From Butyrivibrio fibrisolvens (GTDB lineage: Bacteria; Bacillota; Clostridia; Lachnospirales; Lachnospiraceae): DNA of 64,000 bases. Where the stretch lies: assembly GCF_023206215.1 (NCBI RefSeq), contig NZ_CP065800.1, positions 4,052,215-4,116,214 on the forward strand, given 5' to 3'. How positions within the stretch are numbered: position 1 is the stretch's first letter; every line of letters begins with the position of its first letter. Below the pieces are notes generated by a model. That model was not told where the DNA came from. It worked only from the letters and a program-made list of their open reading frames with translations, and did no database searches. Positions 10,123 through 19,985 of the stretch are shown here, piece after piece. Position numbers and translations under genes: made by a program.

Positions 10123-10257
10123 AATCCGAATATCAGATTCGGATTTGCCACCATGGCTATTTGGGCTCGTCTCAAATAGCCGTGTGAAAAATTTTCATAT
10201 CGATACAATTTTTCACACCAACCTCATGTTAAGGCCATTAGACATAATCTAATGGCC
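10123..10257. repeat. Array of three to four hairpins between glmM and rarA
   Basis: Consecutive inverted repeats are ATCCGAA/TTCGGAT (about 10124-10144), GGCTATTTG/CAAATAGCC (10155-10181), GTGTGAAAAAT/ATTTTTCACAC (10182-10218) and GGCCATTAGA/TCTAATGGCC (10233-10257). None has a clear T tract, so they look like packed palindromic units rather than one terminator. The minus-strand hairpin nearest glmM may still stabilise or end its mRNA. Confidence 0.6.
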
Positions 10258-10294
10258 CGAAATAAGTAAATCTGACAGATATAATCTACCCGTT

Positions 10295-11683
10295 TTATTT
10301 TGCAGCGTATCCTTTATCCTTGATAACTCGGATTACGGATTCTACATAATTCCTACAAGTCTCTTTGTCCTCAGCTTCAACCATGACACGTACTACAGGC
10401 TCTGTACCTGATTCACGTACAAGGATTCTGCCGCTGTCACCAAGATCCTTGGCTACAGCATCAACCTTAGCTACAACATCAGGATCGTTCTGAGCTGCTG
10501 TCTTATCAGTAACTCTGATATTCTCAAGTACCTGAGGATAGATAGTAAGAGGAGAGCAAAGCTCTGACATCTTCTTCTTCCTTGCAAGCATTACTTCCAT
10601 CATCTTAATAGATGTCATGATACCATCACCTGTTGTTGCATACTTACTGAAGATGATGTGACCTGACTGCTCACCGCCTATTACACAGTTATTCTCAGTC
10701 ATATATTCATATACATACTTATCACCAACTGCTGTCTTGGCATAATCTATACCAGCTTCATCAAAAGCCTTGTACAGACCGAAGTTGGACATTACTGTTG
10801 TAACAACTGTGTTATTTACAAGCTCGCCCTTATCCTTCATATACTTACCGTATACATAAAGAATATGATCACCGTTTACAACATTGCCCTTTTCATCAAC
10901 ACACAGACATCTGTCTGCATCGCCGTCATATGCAAATCCAACATCAAGCCCCTTCTCAACAACGAATTTCTGAAGGCCTTCAATGTGAGTAGAGCCGGCA
11001 TTGTTGTTGATATTGGTTCCGTTAGGTTCATCATTTATAACATAAGTTGTAGCACCAAGTGCATCAAATACGCTCTTAGCAATATTCCAGGAAGCACCAT
11101 TAGCACAGTCAAGACCTACCTTCATGCCCTTAAATGAATAAAGACCAAGAGAGATAAGGTATCCTACATAACGATTCCTTCCAGATACATAGTCAACTGT
11201 ACATCCAATGGAATCCTTGGTAGCAAAAGGAATAGTATCCCACTTCTTGTCAAATGCTGTCAGATTACCATCAATATAATCTTCTACGAGTCCGATGGTC
11301 TTCTCATCCATCTTCTCTCCGTTGCCATTTAAAAGCTTTATTCCATTATCATAAAATGGATTGTGGCTGGCAGTGATCATTACTCCGCAGTCAAATTCAT
11401 CAACTCTAGTAACATAGGCTACTGAAGGAGTAGTTGTTACGTGAAGCAGGTATGCGTCTGCGCCTGAAGCAACAAGTCCGCCTACAAGGCTGTACTCAAA
11501 CATATAGCTTGAACGTCTTGTATCCTTGCCGATGACAACTCTGGGAGCTGAAGTATCTCCCTTCTGGCGCTTTAGCTCGCCGTAATACCAACCCAGAAAA
11601 CGTCCTACTGTATATGCATGATCAGCAGTAAGACCTACGTTAGCTTCTCCTCTGAAACCATCTGTACCAAAATATCTGCCCAT
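10295..11683 (-). CDS. glmM: Phosphoglucosamine mutase
   Basis: Converts glucosamine-6-phosphate to glucosamine-1-phosphate for UDP-GlcNAc and cell-wall synthesis. It starts MGRYFGTDGFRG, the family start, so I use the ATG at 11683 rather than in-frame ATGs further upstream; AAAGGA lies about 12 bases ahead. The active-site serine motif TASHNP, the magnesium loop DGDADR and the C-terminal phosphate-binding RESGTEPVVRVMVE are present. 462 residues, normal. Diverges from the histidine kinase gene at 11825. Confidence 0.95.
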   Translation of the reverse strand: MGRYFGTDGFRGEANVGLTADHAYTVGRFLGWYYGELKRQKGDTSAPRVVIGKDTRRSSYMFEYSLVGGLVASGADAYLLHVTTTPSVAYVTRVDEFDCGVMITASHNPFYDNGIKLLNGNGEKMDEKTIGLVEDYIDGNLTAFDKKWDTIPFATKDSIGCTVDYVSGRNRYVGYLISLGLYSFKGMKVGLDCANGASWNIAKSVFDALGATTYVINDEPNGTNINNNAGSTHIEGLQKFVVEKGLDVGFAYDGDADRCLCVDEKGNVVNGDHILYVYGKYMKDKGELVNNTVVTTVMSNFGLYKAFDEAGIDYAKTAVGDKYVYEYMTENNCVIGGEQSGHIIFSKYATTGDGIMTSIKMMEVMLARKKKMSELCSPLTIYPQVLENIRVTDKTAAQNDPDVVAKVDAVAKDLGDSGRILVRESGTEPVVRVMVEAEDKETCRNYVESVIRVIKDKGYAAK

Positions 11684-11824
11684 TTTTATGAACATCCTTT
11701 CTCGTTTAGAAAACAATTTGCGAGAACATCATCTCACTAAGCGATTATACCACACACTATTCTTTTTGGAAAAAAATGCCGATAAAATATCTGATCCATC
11801 TATTATTTTATAATTGGAGCGAGC

Positions 11825-14800
11825 ATGTCTAATAGAAGACTACTGATTTTTGACATAATAGGTACGATCGATAAGCAAAAAATACTGAAGCACTTTATCA
11901 GTTTTATTTGCTATATTTGTGCTACGATCATCTCTATCTGCTTTGTTGATTCCGGGATACCGGTAGATCTTGGCAAAGTAACCTTCGAGATCACATTCAA
12001 AGATATCCCTCTTATACTCCTTACTGGTCTTCACGGTTATTTCTGGGGAATACTTCTTGTATATACTATTTTCATCTATAAAGCGATTTCAGATACAAGA
12101 TACCTTTACATGATGTTTATTTTTACTGCGACAGTTTTTGCAATAGGATATATGTCATCCCACAGATGGTTTTTAAAAAGAACTGTTGCTCTTATCGGTG
12201 CTCTTATCACTGCATTCAACCTCGGTCCTTTATGGTGGTTTCTGGTATGCAGGATCAGAAATATACAGCTTCTAAGGCCCATGTCCGAAACATATGCTCT
12301 TTATATGATCGGAGCACTGCCTGAAGCTCTTATTTCTTTTGCCTTATTGCATCAGATCTTCAAGTATCTTCCTGACTTTCTTAAATCCAAGATTCCTTAC
12401 GGAGTCTACTATACCAACAAAGATTATCAGACTATCCAGAAGTCTACTATAAGTACGCATCTTACAACCCTTATAGCTCTTGACTGTATCATATTCAGTT
12501 TTGGCGCTGCTTTTGCTTCTGCATTTTTGATCCCTTCAATCGAACCGGATGTTATAGTTCCTTCCGAGAAAGCAGGGGCTGTAAGCGGAATCCTTGATGT
12601 TCTTGACATGAGCTCTGACAGAGCCGGTTATAATAATGATGATATAAACAACGCAGAATTATACGACAACGGAGCTACTTTTAATCTGTCCAATGTTCTT
12701 GAACCCACTTCTTACAACACTTTTGTATATAACAGAAATGGTATTGCCTATAATATAAGACTCATCATGTTCATCATGAACATAGCAATACCTACCGGTA
12801 TATTTACAAATTATTTTTCTCAGAAAAGGATAGCCGCTCCTATTGTACGACTGACTAAAGCTACATCCGATTTCGTGGATGACTCCTATGACAACGAGGT
12901 TACAGGCTCTGAAATAAGATCTGATATAAAAGGTGAATATGACCATAACATAGTCGAAAAAGTCAACGCTATACATGAACTGAATATTGATACAGGAAAC
13001 GAAGTAGAAGGTCTGTATCACAGCATTGAAAAGACCACAGAATATCTTGTGAACTATGTCAATTCAATGCGTCAGGAGCAAAAGCTAAAAGAAGACCTTA
13101 GAGTTGCTACTCAGGCCAATGTTGCCAAAAACTCTTTTCTATCAAACATGTCTCATGAGCTTAGAACGCCTATCAATGTCATCCTTGGAATGGATGAGAT
13201 GATACTCAGAGAATATGACAACGATGAAAATCTGACTCTCTATGCCCTTAGCATACAGTCGTCCGGGCGAACCTTGTTGTCGCTGGTCAATGATATACTT
13301 GACTTCTCCAAGATAGAAGCCGGTAAGATGGAGATCATACCGGTCGAATATGATATTGGTTCCATGATCGTAGACCTTTATAATATGATCTCCATAAGAG
13401 CTCAGGAGAAGCACCTTGACTTTATAATACATGTGGATCCTAATATCCCCAACACTCTCTACGGTGATGATATAAGGATCAAGCAGTGTATAGTGAATAT
13501 CCTAACCAACGCTGTCAAGTATACCAATGAAGGATCCGTTACCCTGTATATTGATTATGAAGAAGCTGACACTGAGAACATCACACTTAAGATCAGGATC
13601 AAAGATACAGGCATCGGCATGAAAGAAGAAGAAATGAGCCGCCTGTACACTCCTTTTGAGCGCATGGATGAGATCAAAAACCGTACAGTAGAAGGCACCG
13701 GTCTTGGAATAAGTATCGTTCAGAATCTTCTAAAGATGATGGATTCACATATTGAAGTCAGCAGCCAGTACGGTGTAGGAAGTGAATTCTATTTTGCCAT
13801 AAAGCAAAGAGTCATATCAAATGAACCTATAGGTGATATAGCGCAGTCCTTTAAAAAGAATGTATCATCCCACAAGAAATACCACACCGCTTTCCATGCA
13901 CCTGATGCAAAGATCCTTGTTGTTGACGATACTGCTATGAACCTGACTGTGATAGTAGGCCTGTTAAAAGATACTCAGATCACCGTTGATACAGCATCTT
14001 CGGGTGCACAGTGCCTTGAGATGGTTCAAAAGTGTCCTTATGACATAATATTTATCGACCATAGAATGCCGGAGATGGACGGCGTCGAGACACTTCACAG
14101 GCTTAGGAATATGGGAGAGCGCAACTTGTCTATTAATGCACCTTGTATAGCCCTTACCGCCAACGCCATAGCTGGAGCAAGAGAAGAATACCTTGAAGCC
14201 GGATTCTCAGATTATCTGTCAAAACCGGTTGATACTCTAAAGCTGGAAAAAATGCTTATCGACTATCTACCTGCCAAATACGTTCATATGTTCGGAACTC
14301 CTGAATATGCAGCTGATATTCAAGACATGAAAAAAGCCCCTGTCAAAGCATCAGATGAAAACGATGCTGAATATATCATAATAAACGGACGAAAATATCC
14401 ACTTAAAGATTTAAAGAGTCTTGGAGCTTCTGCAGGGATCGACATTGAGGTTGCTATTCAAAACTGCGGGAGCCCTGATATATTACTAAAAATTATAAAA
14501 GATTTCTATTCATCAATTAAAGACAAAGGTAAGCTCATTGAAGAATATGCCAAGGCCAAAGACTATGAGAACTACACTATTCAGGTTCATTCTCTTAAGA
14601 GCTCATCCAGGCTTATAGGAGCTTTGAAACTTTCGAAGGATGCAGAATATCTGGAAAAATGTGGTGATGAAAAGAACGAAAGTGAGATAGTTGCAAAGAC
14701 ACCCCAACTTCTGGCTCTATTCTATGGATACAAAGACAAACTATCTCCTATACTAAACGAAGAAAACAGTGACAATCATGATAATAATGAACTTCCTTTG

Positions 14801-15004
14801 ATATCAGACAAAGAACTAAAAGAATATAAAGACGGAATAAGAGAACTTGTAGAGGCATTCGATTTTGACAGCGCAGATGCTGCTATAAACGAACTATACG
14901 AAAACTATCAAATTCCTGAAGATTCCAAAGAACTACTTGAAAAAATAAGGATAATGCTTCAGGCAGTCAACCGCGACGGGATTCTTAAGATTTTGCAAAA
15001 ATAA
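11825..15004 (+). CDS. Membrane hybrid sensor histidine kinase with receiver and HPt domains
   Basis: A 1059-residue tripartite kinase. The first 335 or so residues hold several hydrophobic segments and no recognised sensor domain. The kinase core has H-box SNMSHELRTP (phospho-His about 446), N-box NILTNAVKYT, G1 DTGIGM and G2 EGTGLGIS. A receiver starts near 695 with ILVVDDT, its phospho-acceptor in FIDHRMPEMDG (about 743) and the conserved Lys in YLSKPVD. A C-terminal HPt domain has HSLKSSSRLIGA (phospho-His about 921). Phosphate can thus pass His-Asp-His within one protein and on to a separate receiver; the double-receiver gene 102 bases downstream is a candidate partner. No output domain and no known ligand. 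Confidence 0.92.
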   Translation: MSNRRLLIFDIIGTIDKQKILKHFISFICYICATIISICFVDSGIPVDLGKVTFEITFKDIPLILLTGLHGYFWGILLVYTIFIYKAISDTRYLYMMFIFTATVFAIGYMSSHRWFLKRTVALIGALITAFNLGPLWWFLVCRIRNIQLLRPMSETYALYMIGALPEALISFALLHQIFKYLPDFLKSKIPYGVYYTNKDYQTIQKSTISTHLTTLIALDCIIFSFGAAFASAFLIPSIEPDVIVPSEKAGAVSGILDVLDMSSDRAGYNNDDINNAELYDNGATFNLSNVLEPTSYNTFVYNRNGIAYNIRLIMFIMNIAIPTGIFTNYFSQKRIAAPIVRLTKATSDFVDDSYDNEVTGSEIRSDIKGEYDHNIVEKVNAIHELNIDTGNEVEGLYHSIEKTTEYLVNYVNSMRQEQKLKEDLRVATQANVAKNSFLSNMSHELRTPINVILGMDEMILREYDNDENLTLYALSIQSSGRTLLSLVNDILDFSKIEAGKMEIIPVEYDIGSMIVDLYNMISIRAQEKHLDFIIHVDPNIPNTLYGDDIRIKQCIVNILTNAVKYTNEGSVTLYIDYEEADTENITLKIRIKDTGIGMKEEEMSRLYTPFERMDEIKNRTVEGTGLGISIVQNLLKMMDSHIEVSSQYGVGSEFYFAIKQRVISNEPIGDIAQSFKKNVSSHKKYHTAFHAPDAKILVVDDTAMNLTVIVGLLKDTQITVDTASSGAQCLEMVQKCPYDIIFIDHRMPEMDGVETLHRLRNMGERNLSINAPCIALTANAIAGAREEYLEAGFSDYLSKPVDTLKLEKMLIDYLPAKYVHMFGTPEYAADIQDMKKAPVKASDENDAEYIIINGRKYPLKDLKSLGASAGIDIEVAIQNCGSPDILLKIIKDFYSSIKDKGKLIEEYAKAKDYENYTIQVHSLKSSSRLIGALKLSKDAEYLEKCGDEKNESEIVAKTPQLLALFYGYKDKLSPILNEENSDNHDNNELPLISDKELKEYKDGIRELVEAFDFDSADAAINELYENYQIPEDSKELLEKIRIMLQAVNRDGILKILQK

Positions 15005-15105
15005 CAAAATCGCGTCATCAAGCTGTCAAAATATGGTATCATAGATTATAGTACAACACTTTATGAAAATATAGCTATTGTGCCTTTTCTGAAAGGAAAC
15101 ACTCC

Positions 15106-15861
15106 ATGGAAAAGAAGGCTATTCTAATAGGCGATTCCAAAAAGTTCATGGTCAAAGCTGTTGTCAAAGGGCTTGAGGCCGAAGGGTATGAAGTTATAGG
15201 CGTTAATCCTGAGCCTGACCTTATCAAAGCAACGACGGGACGTACTCCGCTTTATATAATGTATCTGGAAGATCCTGTCCCTGGCGATGTTATGGAAGTG
15301 CTTCGTGAACTCATAGACACTGATCATATCATGCTGTTCCTTATTGGCAGCAATAACGAATTCGATTCAGCCTTTGAGGTGATCCCTGAAGCTAAGATCA
15401 CCCGTAAATTCGAGCGCCCTCTTAATGTCAAAATGCTTGCAAGTGCGATGAATGACCTGGTAGTTCATTCACTTCTGGATACTACTTCAGAAAAAAAGAG
15501 AATCCTGGTCGTAGATGATGACGGCGTAATGCTTAGGACCATCAAAGAATGGCTTTCAATAAAATACGAAGTATATATCGCCAATTCCGGAATGAATGCC
15601 ATCACTTTCCTTGCAAATAATAAAGTGGATCTTATACTTCTTGATTATATGATGCCTGTAGTATCAGGTCCTCAGGTCTTTGCAATGCTTCGAAATGACC
15701 CTATGACCAAGAGCATACCTGTTATGTTCCTCACAGCCAAGAGTGATAAAACATCCGTACTAAAAGTAGCGGCACTTAAGCCCGAAAAATACCTGCTTAA
15801 ATCAATGCCGCCACCGGAACTCGTACAACAGATCAATGAATTCTTTGAAGGAAGGTCTTAG
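15106..15861 (+). CDS. Tandem receiver-domain protein
   Basis: 251 residues forming two CheY-like domains and no DNA-binding or enzymatic output. The N-terminal one (about 1-120) looks degenerate: the usual acidic pocket is reduced and the strand that should carry the phospho-Asp reads LYIMYLEDP. The C-terminal one (about 131-251) is canonical, with ILVVDDDG, LILLDYMMPVVSG and the T/K positions MFLTAKS and YLLKSMPP. GAAAGGAAA precedes the ATG. Its place directly after the hybrid kinase suggests it takes phosphate from the HPt domain; the downstream effect is unknown. Confidence 0.85.
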   Translation: MEKKAILIGDSKKFMVKAVVKGLEAEGYEVIGVNPEPDLIKATTGRTPLYIMYLEDPVPGDVMEVLRELIDTDHIMLFLIGSNNEFDSAFEVIPEAKITRKFERPLNVKMLASAMNDLVVHSLLDTTSEKKRILVVDDDGVMLRTIKEWLSIKYEVYIANSGMNAITFLANNKVDLILLDYMMPVVSGPQVFAMLRNDPMTKSIPVMFLTAKSDKTSVLKVAALKPEKYLLKSMPPPELVQQINEFFEGRS

Positions 15862-15899
15862 GACCTTTGGTTGGAGCGATTGTGAGATGCGATTGTGAG

Positions 15900-16181
15900 G
15901 TGCAGTATCCTCAAGTTTTTTGCGAGGACGTAGATTTTGGACGAGCAGTATATAAATCATTGCCACGCTATAATTGTTTTATAAATTCATGGCATGATAT
16001 CTGGCCCTTTTTGTTCTGGGGTCCGAAACTCGCTTCGCTCAAACATGCGGACCCCTTGCAGAACAAAAAGTCCCATCTATCACGCTCATGAATTTTATAA
16101 ACCAATTAAAAAGCGTGGCAATGATTTATATACTGCTCGCCCAAAATCTACGCCCCCGCAAAAAACTTGAGGATACTGCAC
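15900..16181. repeat. Long palindromic repeat P1 (282 bp)
   Basis: An imperfect inverted repeat with arms of about 130 bases, from GTGCAGTATCCTCAAG at the left to CTTGAGGATACTGCAC at the right, around GGGGTCCG...CGGACCCC. The core (GGCATGATATCTGG, AAACTCGCTTCGCTCAAAC, CATCTATCACGCTCATG) recurs in P2 (34207-34496) and, in opposite orientation, in P3 (60114-60408). The outer arms do not recur. It fills the gap between the receiver gene and DUF4250. Open frames inside it are by-products. Confidence 0.85.
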
Positions 16182-16194
16182 TTGTCAAGTGGTA

Positions 16195-16389
16195 TTACAC
16201 AAACTGGTTTCTGGCATTGTTATATGTGAAGCCGGCGTTTTGTAGTTTGTCTAGTATATTCTTTAGCTCTTGATCATTTATGTCCATATCATCTGCAAGG
16301 GCTTCCAGAGATGAATAGTGGTCTCTTAGCTTCATGTTCAAAAAAGACATGAGCATTACAGGATCTTTTGGGATATTTTCAAGTGACAT
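16195..16389 (-). CDS. DUF4250 domain-containing protein
   Basis: 64 residues. It begins with the family signature of a Pro-Lys-Asp-Pro-x-Met-Leu segment (PKDPVMLMSFLNMKLRD) and ends GFTYNNARNQFV, both typical of the short DUF4250 proteins of Clostridia, whose function is unknown. The predicted helical middle resembles a small helix-turn-helix, but no DNA-binding evidence is known to me. AAGGAG precedes the ATG well. It lies downstream of clpB in the same direction, separated by a hairpin and a repeat copy. Confidence 0.85.
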   Translation of the reverse strand: MSLENIPKDPVMLMSFLNMKLRDHYSSLEALADDMDINDQELKNILDKLQNAGFTYNNARNQFV

Positions 16390-16404
16390 ATGTTCTCCTT
16401 ATAA

Positions 16405-16433
16405 ATACTGCCGGAATCTATAGCCGGCAGTAT
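16405..16433. terminator. Hairpin between clpB and the DUF4250 gene
   Basis: ATACTGCCGG pairs with CCGGCAGTAT. No long T tract follows on the minus strand, so termination after clpB is probably partial. A TATAAT-like sequence overlaps its right edge on the minus strand and could start DUF4250 transcription. Confidence 0.5.
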
Positions 16434-16463
16434 TATACTTAAAATTGTATTATCAGATGATGC

Positions 16464-16575
16464 AGTGTTCATAAGTTCCTTTTGACATCTTATGACTTCC
16501 GGATTGTTCCTTTTCTTAAAAACTCTCACAATTCTCAATCATTTGCAAATCCGCATTATATGCTACTTTACTCAT
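16464..16575. repeat. Intergenic repeat family B, copy 1
   Basis: Shares blocks with 19424-19585: the segment around AGTTCCTTTTGACA, CCGGATTGTTCC, ACTCTCACA, then GCAAATCCGCA and GCTACTTT with CTCAT. Its right edge overlaps the last codons and stop of clpB, so the end of clpB lies inside a repeat. The dyad GGTGTCAAAAG/CTTTTGACACC seen in copy 2 is degraded here. Confidence 0.7.
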
Positions 16576-19156
16576 GTTCTGCCCAGGCTGTAAGCTGGCC
16601 ATCTGATACATCAAATGTTATCACATCTTTAGGCTTTACTTTATCTTCAAGTATAAGCTTTGCAGACATTGTTTCAACATTTTTTTGTATATATCTCTTA
16701 AGAGGTCTAGCTCCGTAGCTTGGATCATACGCCTGATCTGTTATATACTTCTTGGCAGCATCTGTAATCCTGATACTTATCTCTCTTTCCTCAAGTCTTC
16801 TGTTAAGATCATCCACAATAAGATCAACTATACCAAAAACATTGTCTCTGGTAAGAGGTCTGAACATAATGATCTCATCAAGTCTGTTAAGAAATTCCGG
16901 TCTAAAGTGCATACGAAGTTCATTCATAACCTCGTTTTGAGCACTCTCTTCTATCGTGCCATCGTCTCTAATACCCTCCAGAAGGCTCTGCGCGCCAAGG
17001 TTAGATGTCATGATAAGGATCGTATTCTTAAAGTCAACAGTACGTCCCTGAGAATCTGTAACTCGTCCATCATCAAGTATCTGAAGCATAACATTAAATA
17101 CATCAGGATGTGCCTTCTCGATCTCATCAAAAAGAACTACTGAGAAAGGCTTCCTTCGAACTGCCTCTGTAAGCTGACCTCCTTCTTCATATCCAACATA
17201 TCCGGGAGGTGCTCCTATAAGTCTTGACACTGAGTATTTCTCCATATACTCACTCATGTCGATCCTTACCATATTGTTTTCATCATCAAAAAGTGATGCA
17301 GCAAGGGACTTGGCAAGTTCTGTCTTACCAACGCCTGTTGGTCCAAGGAAAAGGAATGAACCTATAGGCTTGGATGGATCCTTGATACCGGCCTTGGATC
17401 TCATGATAGCTTCTGAAACTTTAGTTACCGCTTCATCCTGACCTATAACTTTCTTGTGAAGTTCATCAGCAAGGTGAAGGGTCTTACTTCTCTCGCTTTC
17501 AGATAGCTTGGCTACAGGAATTCCTGTCCACTTGGATACTATGCGGGCTATCTCGTCTTCGGAGACCCTGCTGCTTATAATAGAATTTTCTTTTTCCTGC
17601 TCTTTTTCTTCTGCTGTTTCAAGTTCCTTTTCAAGTGAAGGCAACTTTCCATACTGAAGTTCAGCTGCTTTTGCAAGATCACCATTTCTCTTAGCAAATT
17701 CTATTTCAGACTTTGCTGCTTCAATCTGTTCACGAAGCTGTGAAAGATGATCTGCCAGATGCTTCTCATTCTCCCATTTTGAATTAAGAACTGAAAGCTT
17801 ATCATTAAGCTCTGCCAGCTCTTTCTTAAGATTTTCAAGACGTTCTTTAGAAAGAGAATCATCCTCCTTTTCAAGAGCTGTCTTTTCTATCTCAAGCTGA
17901 TCTCTCTTACGGGTAAGCTCGTCTATCTCGACAGGTTTTGTATCATTTTCAGTCTTAATAAGGGCGCAAGCCTCATCCACAAGGTCTATGGCCTTATCAG
18001 GAAGAAACCTGTCTGATATATACCTATTCGATAGTACCGCAGCACTAACAAGAGCATTGTCCATGATCTTGACACCATGGAAAACCTCATATCGTTCCTT
18101 GATACCTCTGAGTATACTAATTGTATCTTCTACAGTTGGTTCATCTACCATTACAGGCTGGAAACGTCTTTCAAGGGCAGCATCCTTCTCTATATACTGA
18201 CGGTATTCATTAAGAGTTGTCGCACCAATACAGTGTAGTTCTCCTCTTGCAAGCATAGGCTTAAGCATATTACCCGCATCAAGAGCGCCATCTGTCTTAC
18301 CTGCGCCAACGATCGTATGAAGCTCATCAATGAAGAGGATTATCTCGCCATCAGACTTTGCAACATCTTCAAGAACAGCCTTAAGTCTTTCTTCGAATTC
18401 ACCTCTGTACTTAGCTCCTGCAACAAGAGCACCCATATCAAGGGAAAAGATTTTCTTGTCTTTTAAAGATGTCGGTACATCTCCATTTGCTATACGCTGT
18501 GCAAGGGCTTCTACAACTGCTGTTTTACCAACACCGGGTTCACCGATCAGTACAGGATTATTCTTAGTCTTACGTGACAGGATCTGGATGACTGTTCTGA
18601 TCTCTGAATCTCTGCCTATTACAGGATCCAGTTTTTGATTTCTTGCTTTCTCCACAAGCTCTTCACCATATTTTGACAGAGTATCATATGTAGCTTCCGG
18701 ATTATCAGAGTCTACTGTTCTATTGCCTCTTACTCCCGACAAAGCTTTAAGAAATAATTCCCTTGTAATATCAAACTCTTTAAATATTGTTTTGATCTCT
18801 TTATTAGGATATCTAAGCAGTGCCAAAAACAAGCATTCTATAGACACAAAAGAGTCTCCTAATGCCTTAGCTTCATTTTCGGCGTTGATCAGAACCTTAT
18901 TAAGGTTTTCACCCACATAAGTTCGGCCACCCTGAACCTTAGGACGCTTTTGAATAGATCTTTCTACTCTACTTATAAGAGCATCCAGATCAATATCCAT
19001 CTTCTCCATCAGATTAGCAATAAGGCTATCGTCAATTGTAAGCAGCGAATACAGAAGGTGTTCCTGCTCTATCTCCTGATTGCCATATTCATTTGCAACA
19101 CTATCACAATTATTAACAGCTTCCAGAGACTTCTGTGTGAATTTCTGAATATTCAT
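16568..19156 (-). CDS. clpB: ATP-dependent disaggregase ClpB
   Basis: Hsp100 chaperone that resolubilises aggregated proteins with DnaK. 862 residues: Clp N-domain repeats (1-145), first AAA+ module with Walker [11 protein letters not shown] (about 205), a long coiled-coil M domain (about 400-525, the mark of ClpB rather than ClpC or ClpA), and a second AAA+ module with [12 protein letters not shown] (about 605). The final residues AEHE and the stop overlap repeat family B. A possible promoter upstream on the minus strand, TTGACT then TATAGT about 16 bases later, lies near 19325-19355. I see no CIRCE or CtsR operator. Confidence 0.96.
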   Translation of the reverse strand: MNIQKFTQKSLEAVNNCDSVANEYGNQEIEQEHLLYSLLTIDDSLIANLMEKMDIDLDALISRVERSIQKRPKVQGGRTYVGENLNKVLINAENEAKALGDSFVSIECLFLALLRYPNKEIKTIFKEFDITRELFLKALSGVRGNRTVDSDNPEATYDTLSKYGEELVEKARNQKLDPVIGRDSEIRTVIQILSRKTKNNPVLIGEPGVGKTAVVEALAQRIANGDVPTSLKDKKIFSLDMGALVAGAKYRGEFEERLKAVLEDVAKSDGEIILFIDELHTIVGAGKTDGALDAGNMLKPMLARGELHCIGATTLNEYRQYIEKDAALERRFQPVMVDEPTVEDTISILRGIKERYEVFHGVKIMDNALVSAAVLSNRYISDRFLPDKAIDLVDEACALIKTENDTKPVEIDELTRKRDQLEIEKTALEKEDDSLSKERLENLKKELAELNDKLSVLNSKWENEKHLADHLSQLREQIEAAKSEIEFAKRNGDLAKAAELQYGKLPSLEKELETAEEKEQEKENSIISSRVSEDEIARIVSKWTGIPVAKLSESERSKTLHLADELHKKVIGQDEAVTKVSEAIMRSKAGIKDPSKPIGSFLFLGPTGVGKTELAKSLAASLFDDENNMVRIDMSEYMEKYSVSRLIGAPPGYVGYEEGGQLTEAVRRKPFSVVLFDEIEKAHPDVFNVMLQILDDGRVTDSQGRTVDFKNTILIMTSNLGAQSLLEGIRDDGTIEESAQNEVMNELRMHFRPEFLNRLDEIIMFRPLTRDNVFGIVDLIVDDLNRRLEEREISIRITDAAKKYITDQAYDPSYGARPLKRYIQKNVETMSAKLILEDKVKPKDVITFDVSDGQLTAWAEHE

Positions 19157-19423
19157 AATATCTCCCTCATGCTACGAGCCTATACTAAATTGAAGAGTTT
19201 ATCATAATTCTGAATAGCTCTTATGTTTACCATGATCTTGAACAACTCTTCTATGGATACTGGTTGCCGGCTCATAGTACAAACCATATCCGTTCCATTT
19301 GTTCTATATCAACTATAACACTATAACATCTGTAGTCAATAAAATAAATATAAAAAAAGCGGAAACACTTTCGTGCTCCCGCATAAATAACTGCTTTTTT
19401 GAAATTATACATCCTATGAGGCA
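19157..19423. other. Leader region upstream of clpB
   Basis: No gene recognised. It holds the candidate clpB promoter and an AT-rich stretch; the CIRCE inverted repeat (TTAGCACTC/GAGTGCTAA) is not present. Confidence 0.4.
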
Positions 19424-19585
19424 GGTGTCAAAAGTTCCTTTTGACACCATATGACTACCGGATTGTTCCGTTTCTTCGAAACTCTCACATCTACGTTCCA
19501 CTCCGGTCGGCGCAAAGCAGACATCCCCCGGATGTATTGCGCCCTCAAACATTCGCAAATCCGCACTACGTGCTACTTTGCTCAT
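19424..19585. repeat. Intergenic repeat family B, copy 2
   Basis: Begins with the perfect hairpin GGTGTCAAAAG/CTTTTGACACC, continues through CCGGATTGTTCC and AAACTCTCAC, and ends GCAAATCCGCACTACGTGC then GCTCAT. In the centre it carries an extra segment of about 55 bases, absent from copy 1, that itself folds (GGCGCAA/TTGCGCC enclosing ACATCC/GGATGT). A 90-residue minus-strand frame crosses it, but it reads from repeat DNA and I do not call it a gene. Confidence 0.7.
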
Positions 19586-19603
19586 GCCTATGCATAATCC
19601 AGA

Positions 19604-19897
19604 CTACTCTTCAATGATATCATACCTATCAAAGATCTTATCATGACCGCATAGATGCTTGGTACCGTCATCATCGACTATTACATAATCATTCTCACAG
19701 ACAAAAGTACGACCTCTCCTGTGATTGATGTATGGACATACTATAAGACCGTTATCACGCGTTACTTTAACAAGATTATCTGTCACGAACCAGCCTTTGG
19801 TCACAACTTCAGAATATGGTTCAAAACCATCCTCAAAGCCTTTGCCAAGCTCATACTTATAGACTGTTGATTTAATAGGAGTTCTGATACATCTCAT
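19604..19897 (-). CDS. Hypothetical protein, PGDYG-like small domain
   Basis: 97 residues, start at the ATG at 19897 preceded by GAAAGGAAG. I do not recognise it with certainty. The C-terminal block, NDYVIVDDDGTKHLCGHDKIFDRYDIIEE read in pieces, resembles the small PGDYG-type beta domain common in phage and clostridial proteins, and the middle carries PYINHRRGRTF. No signal peptide or membrane segment. It lies between engB and clpB in the same direction. Confidence 0.65.
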   Translation of the reverse strand: MRCIRTPIKSTVYKYELGKGFEDGFEPYSEVVTKGWFVTDNLVKVTRDNGLIVCPYINHRRGRTFVCENDYVIVDDDGTKHLCGHDKIFDRYDIIEE

Positions 19898-19985
19898 AAA
19901 TGCTTCCTTTCTCCCTGGAATCAATCCGGATTCTATAAAATAATACTCTTATTAAAATAATTATAACGCTTTAACATATTATTTT

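Noticed and set aside
19157..19423. CIRCE or CtsR control of clpB
   Set aside because: Neither operator sequence could be found on inspection.
19313..19585. 90-residue minus-strand frame starting MSKVARSADL
   Set aside because: Read entirely from repeat family B copy 2 and the following AT-rich DNA.
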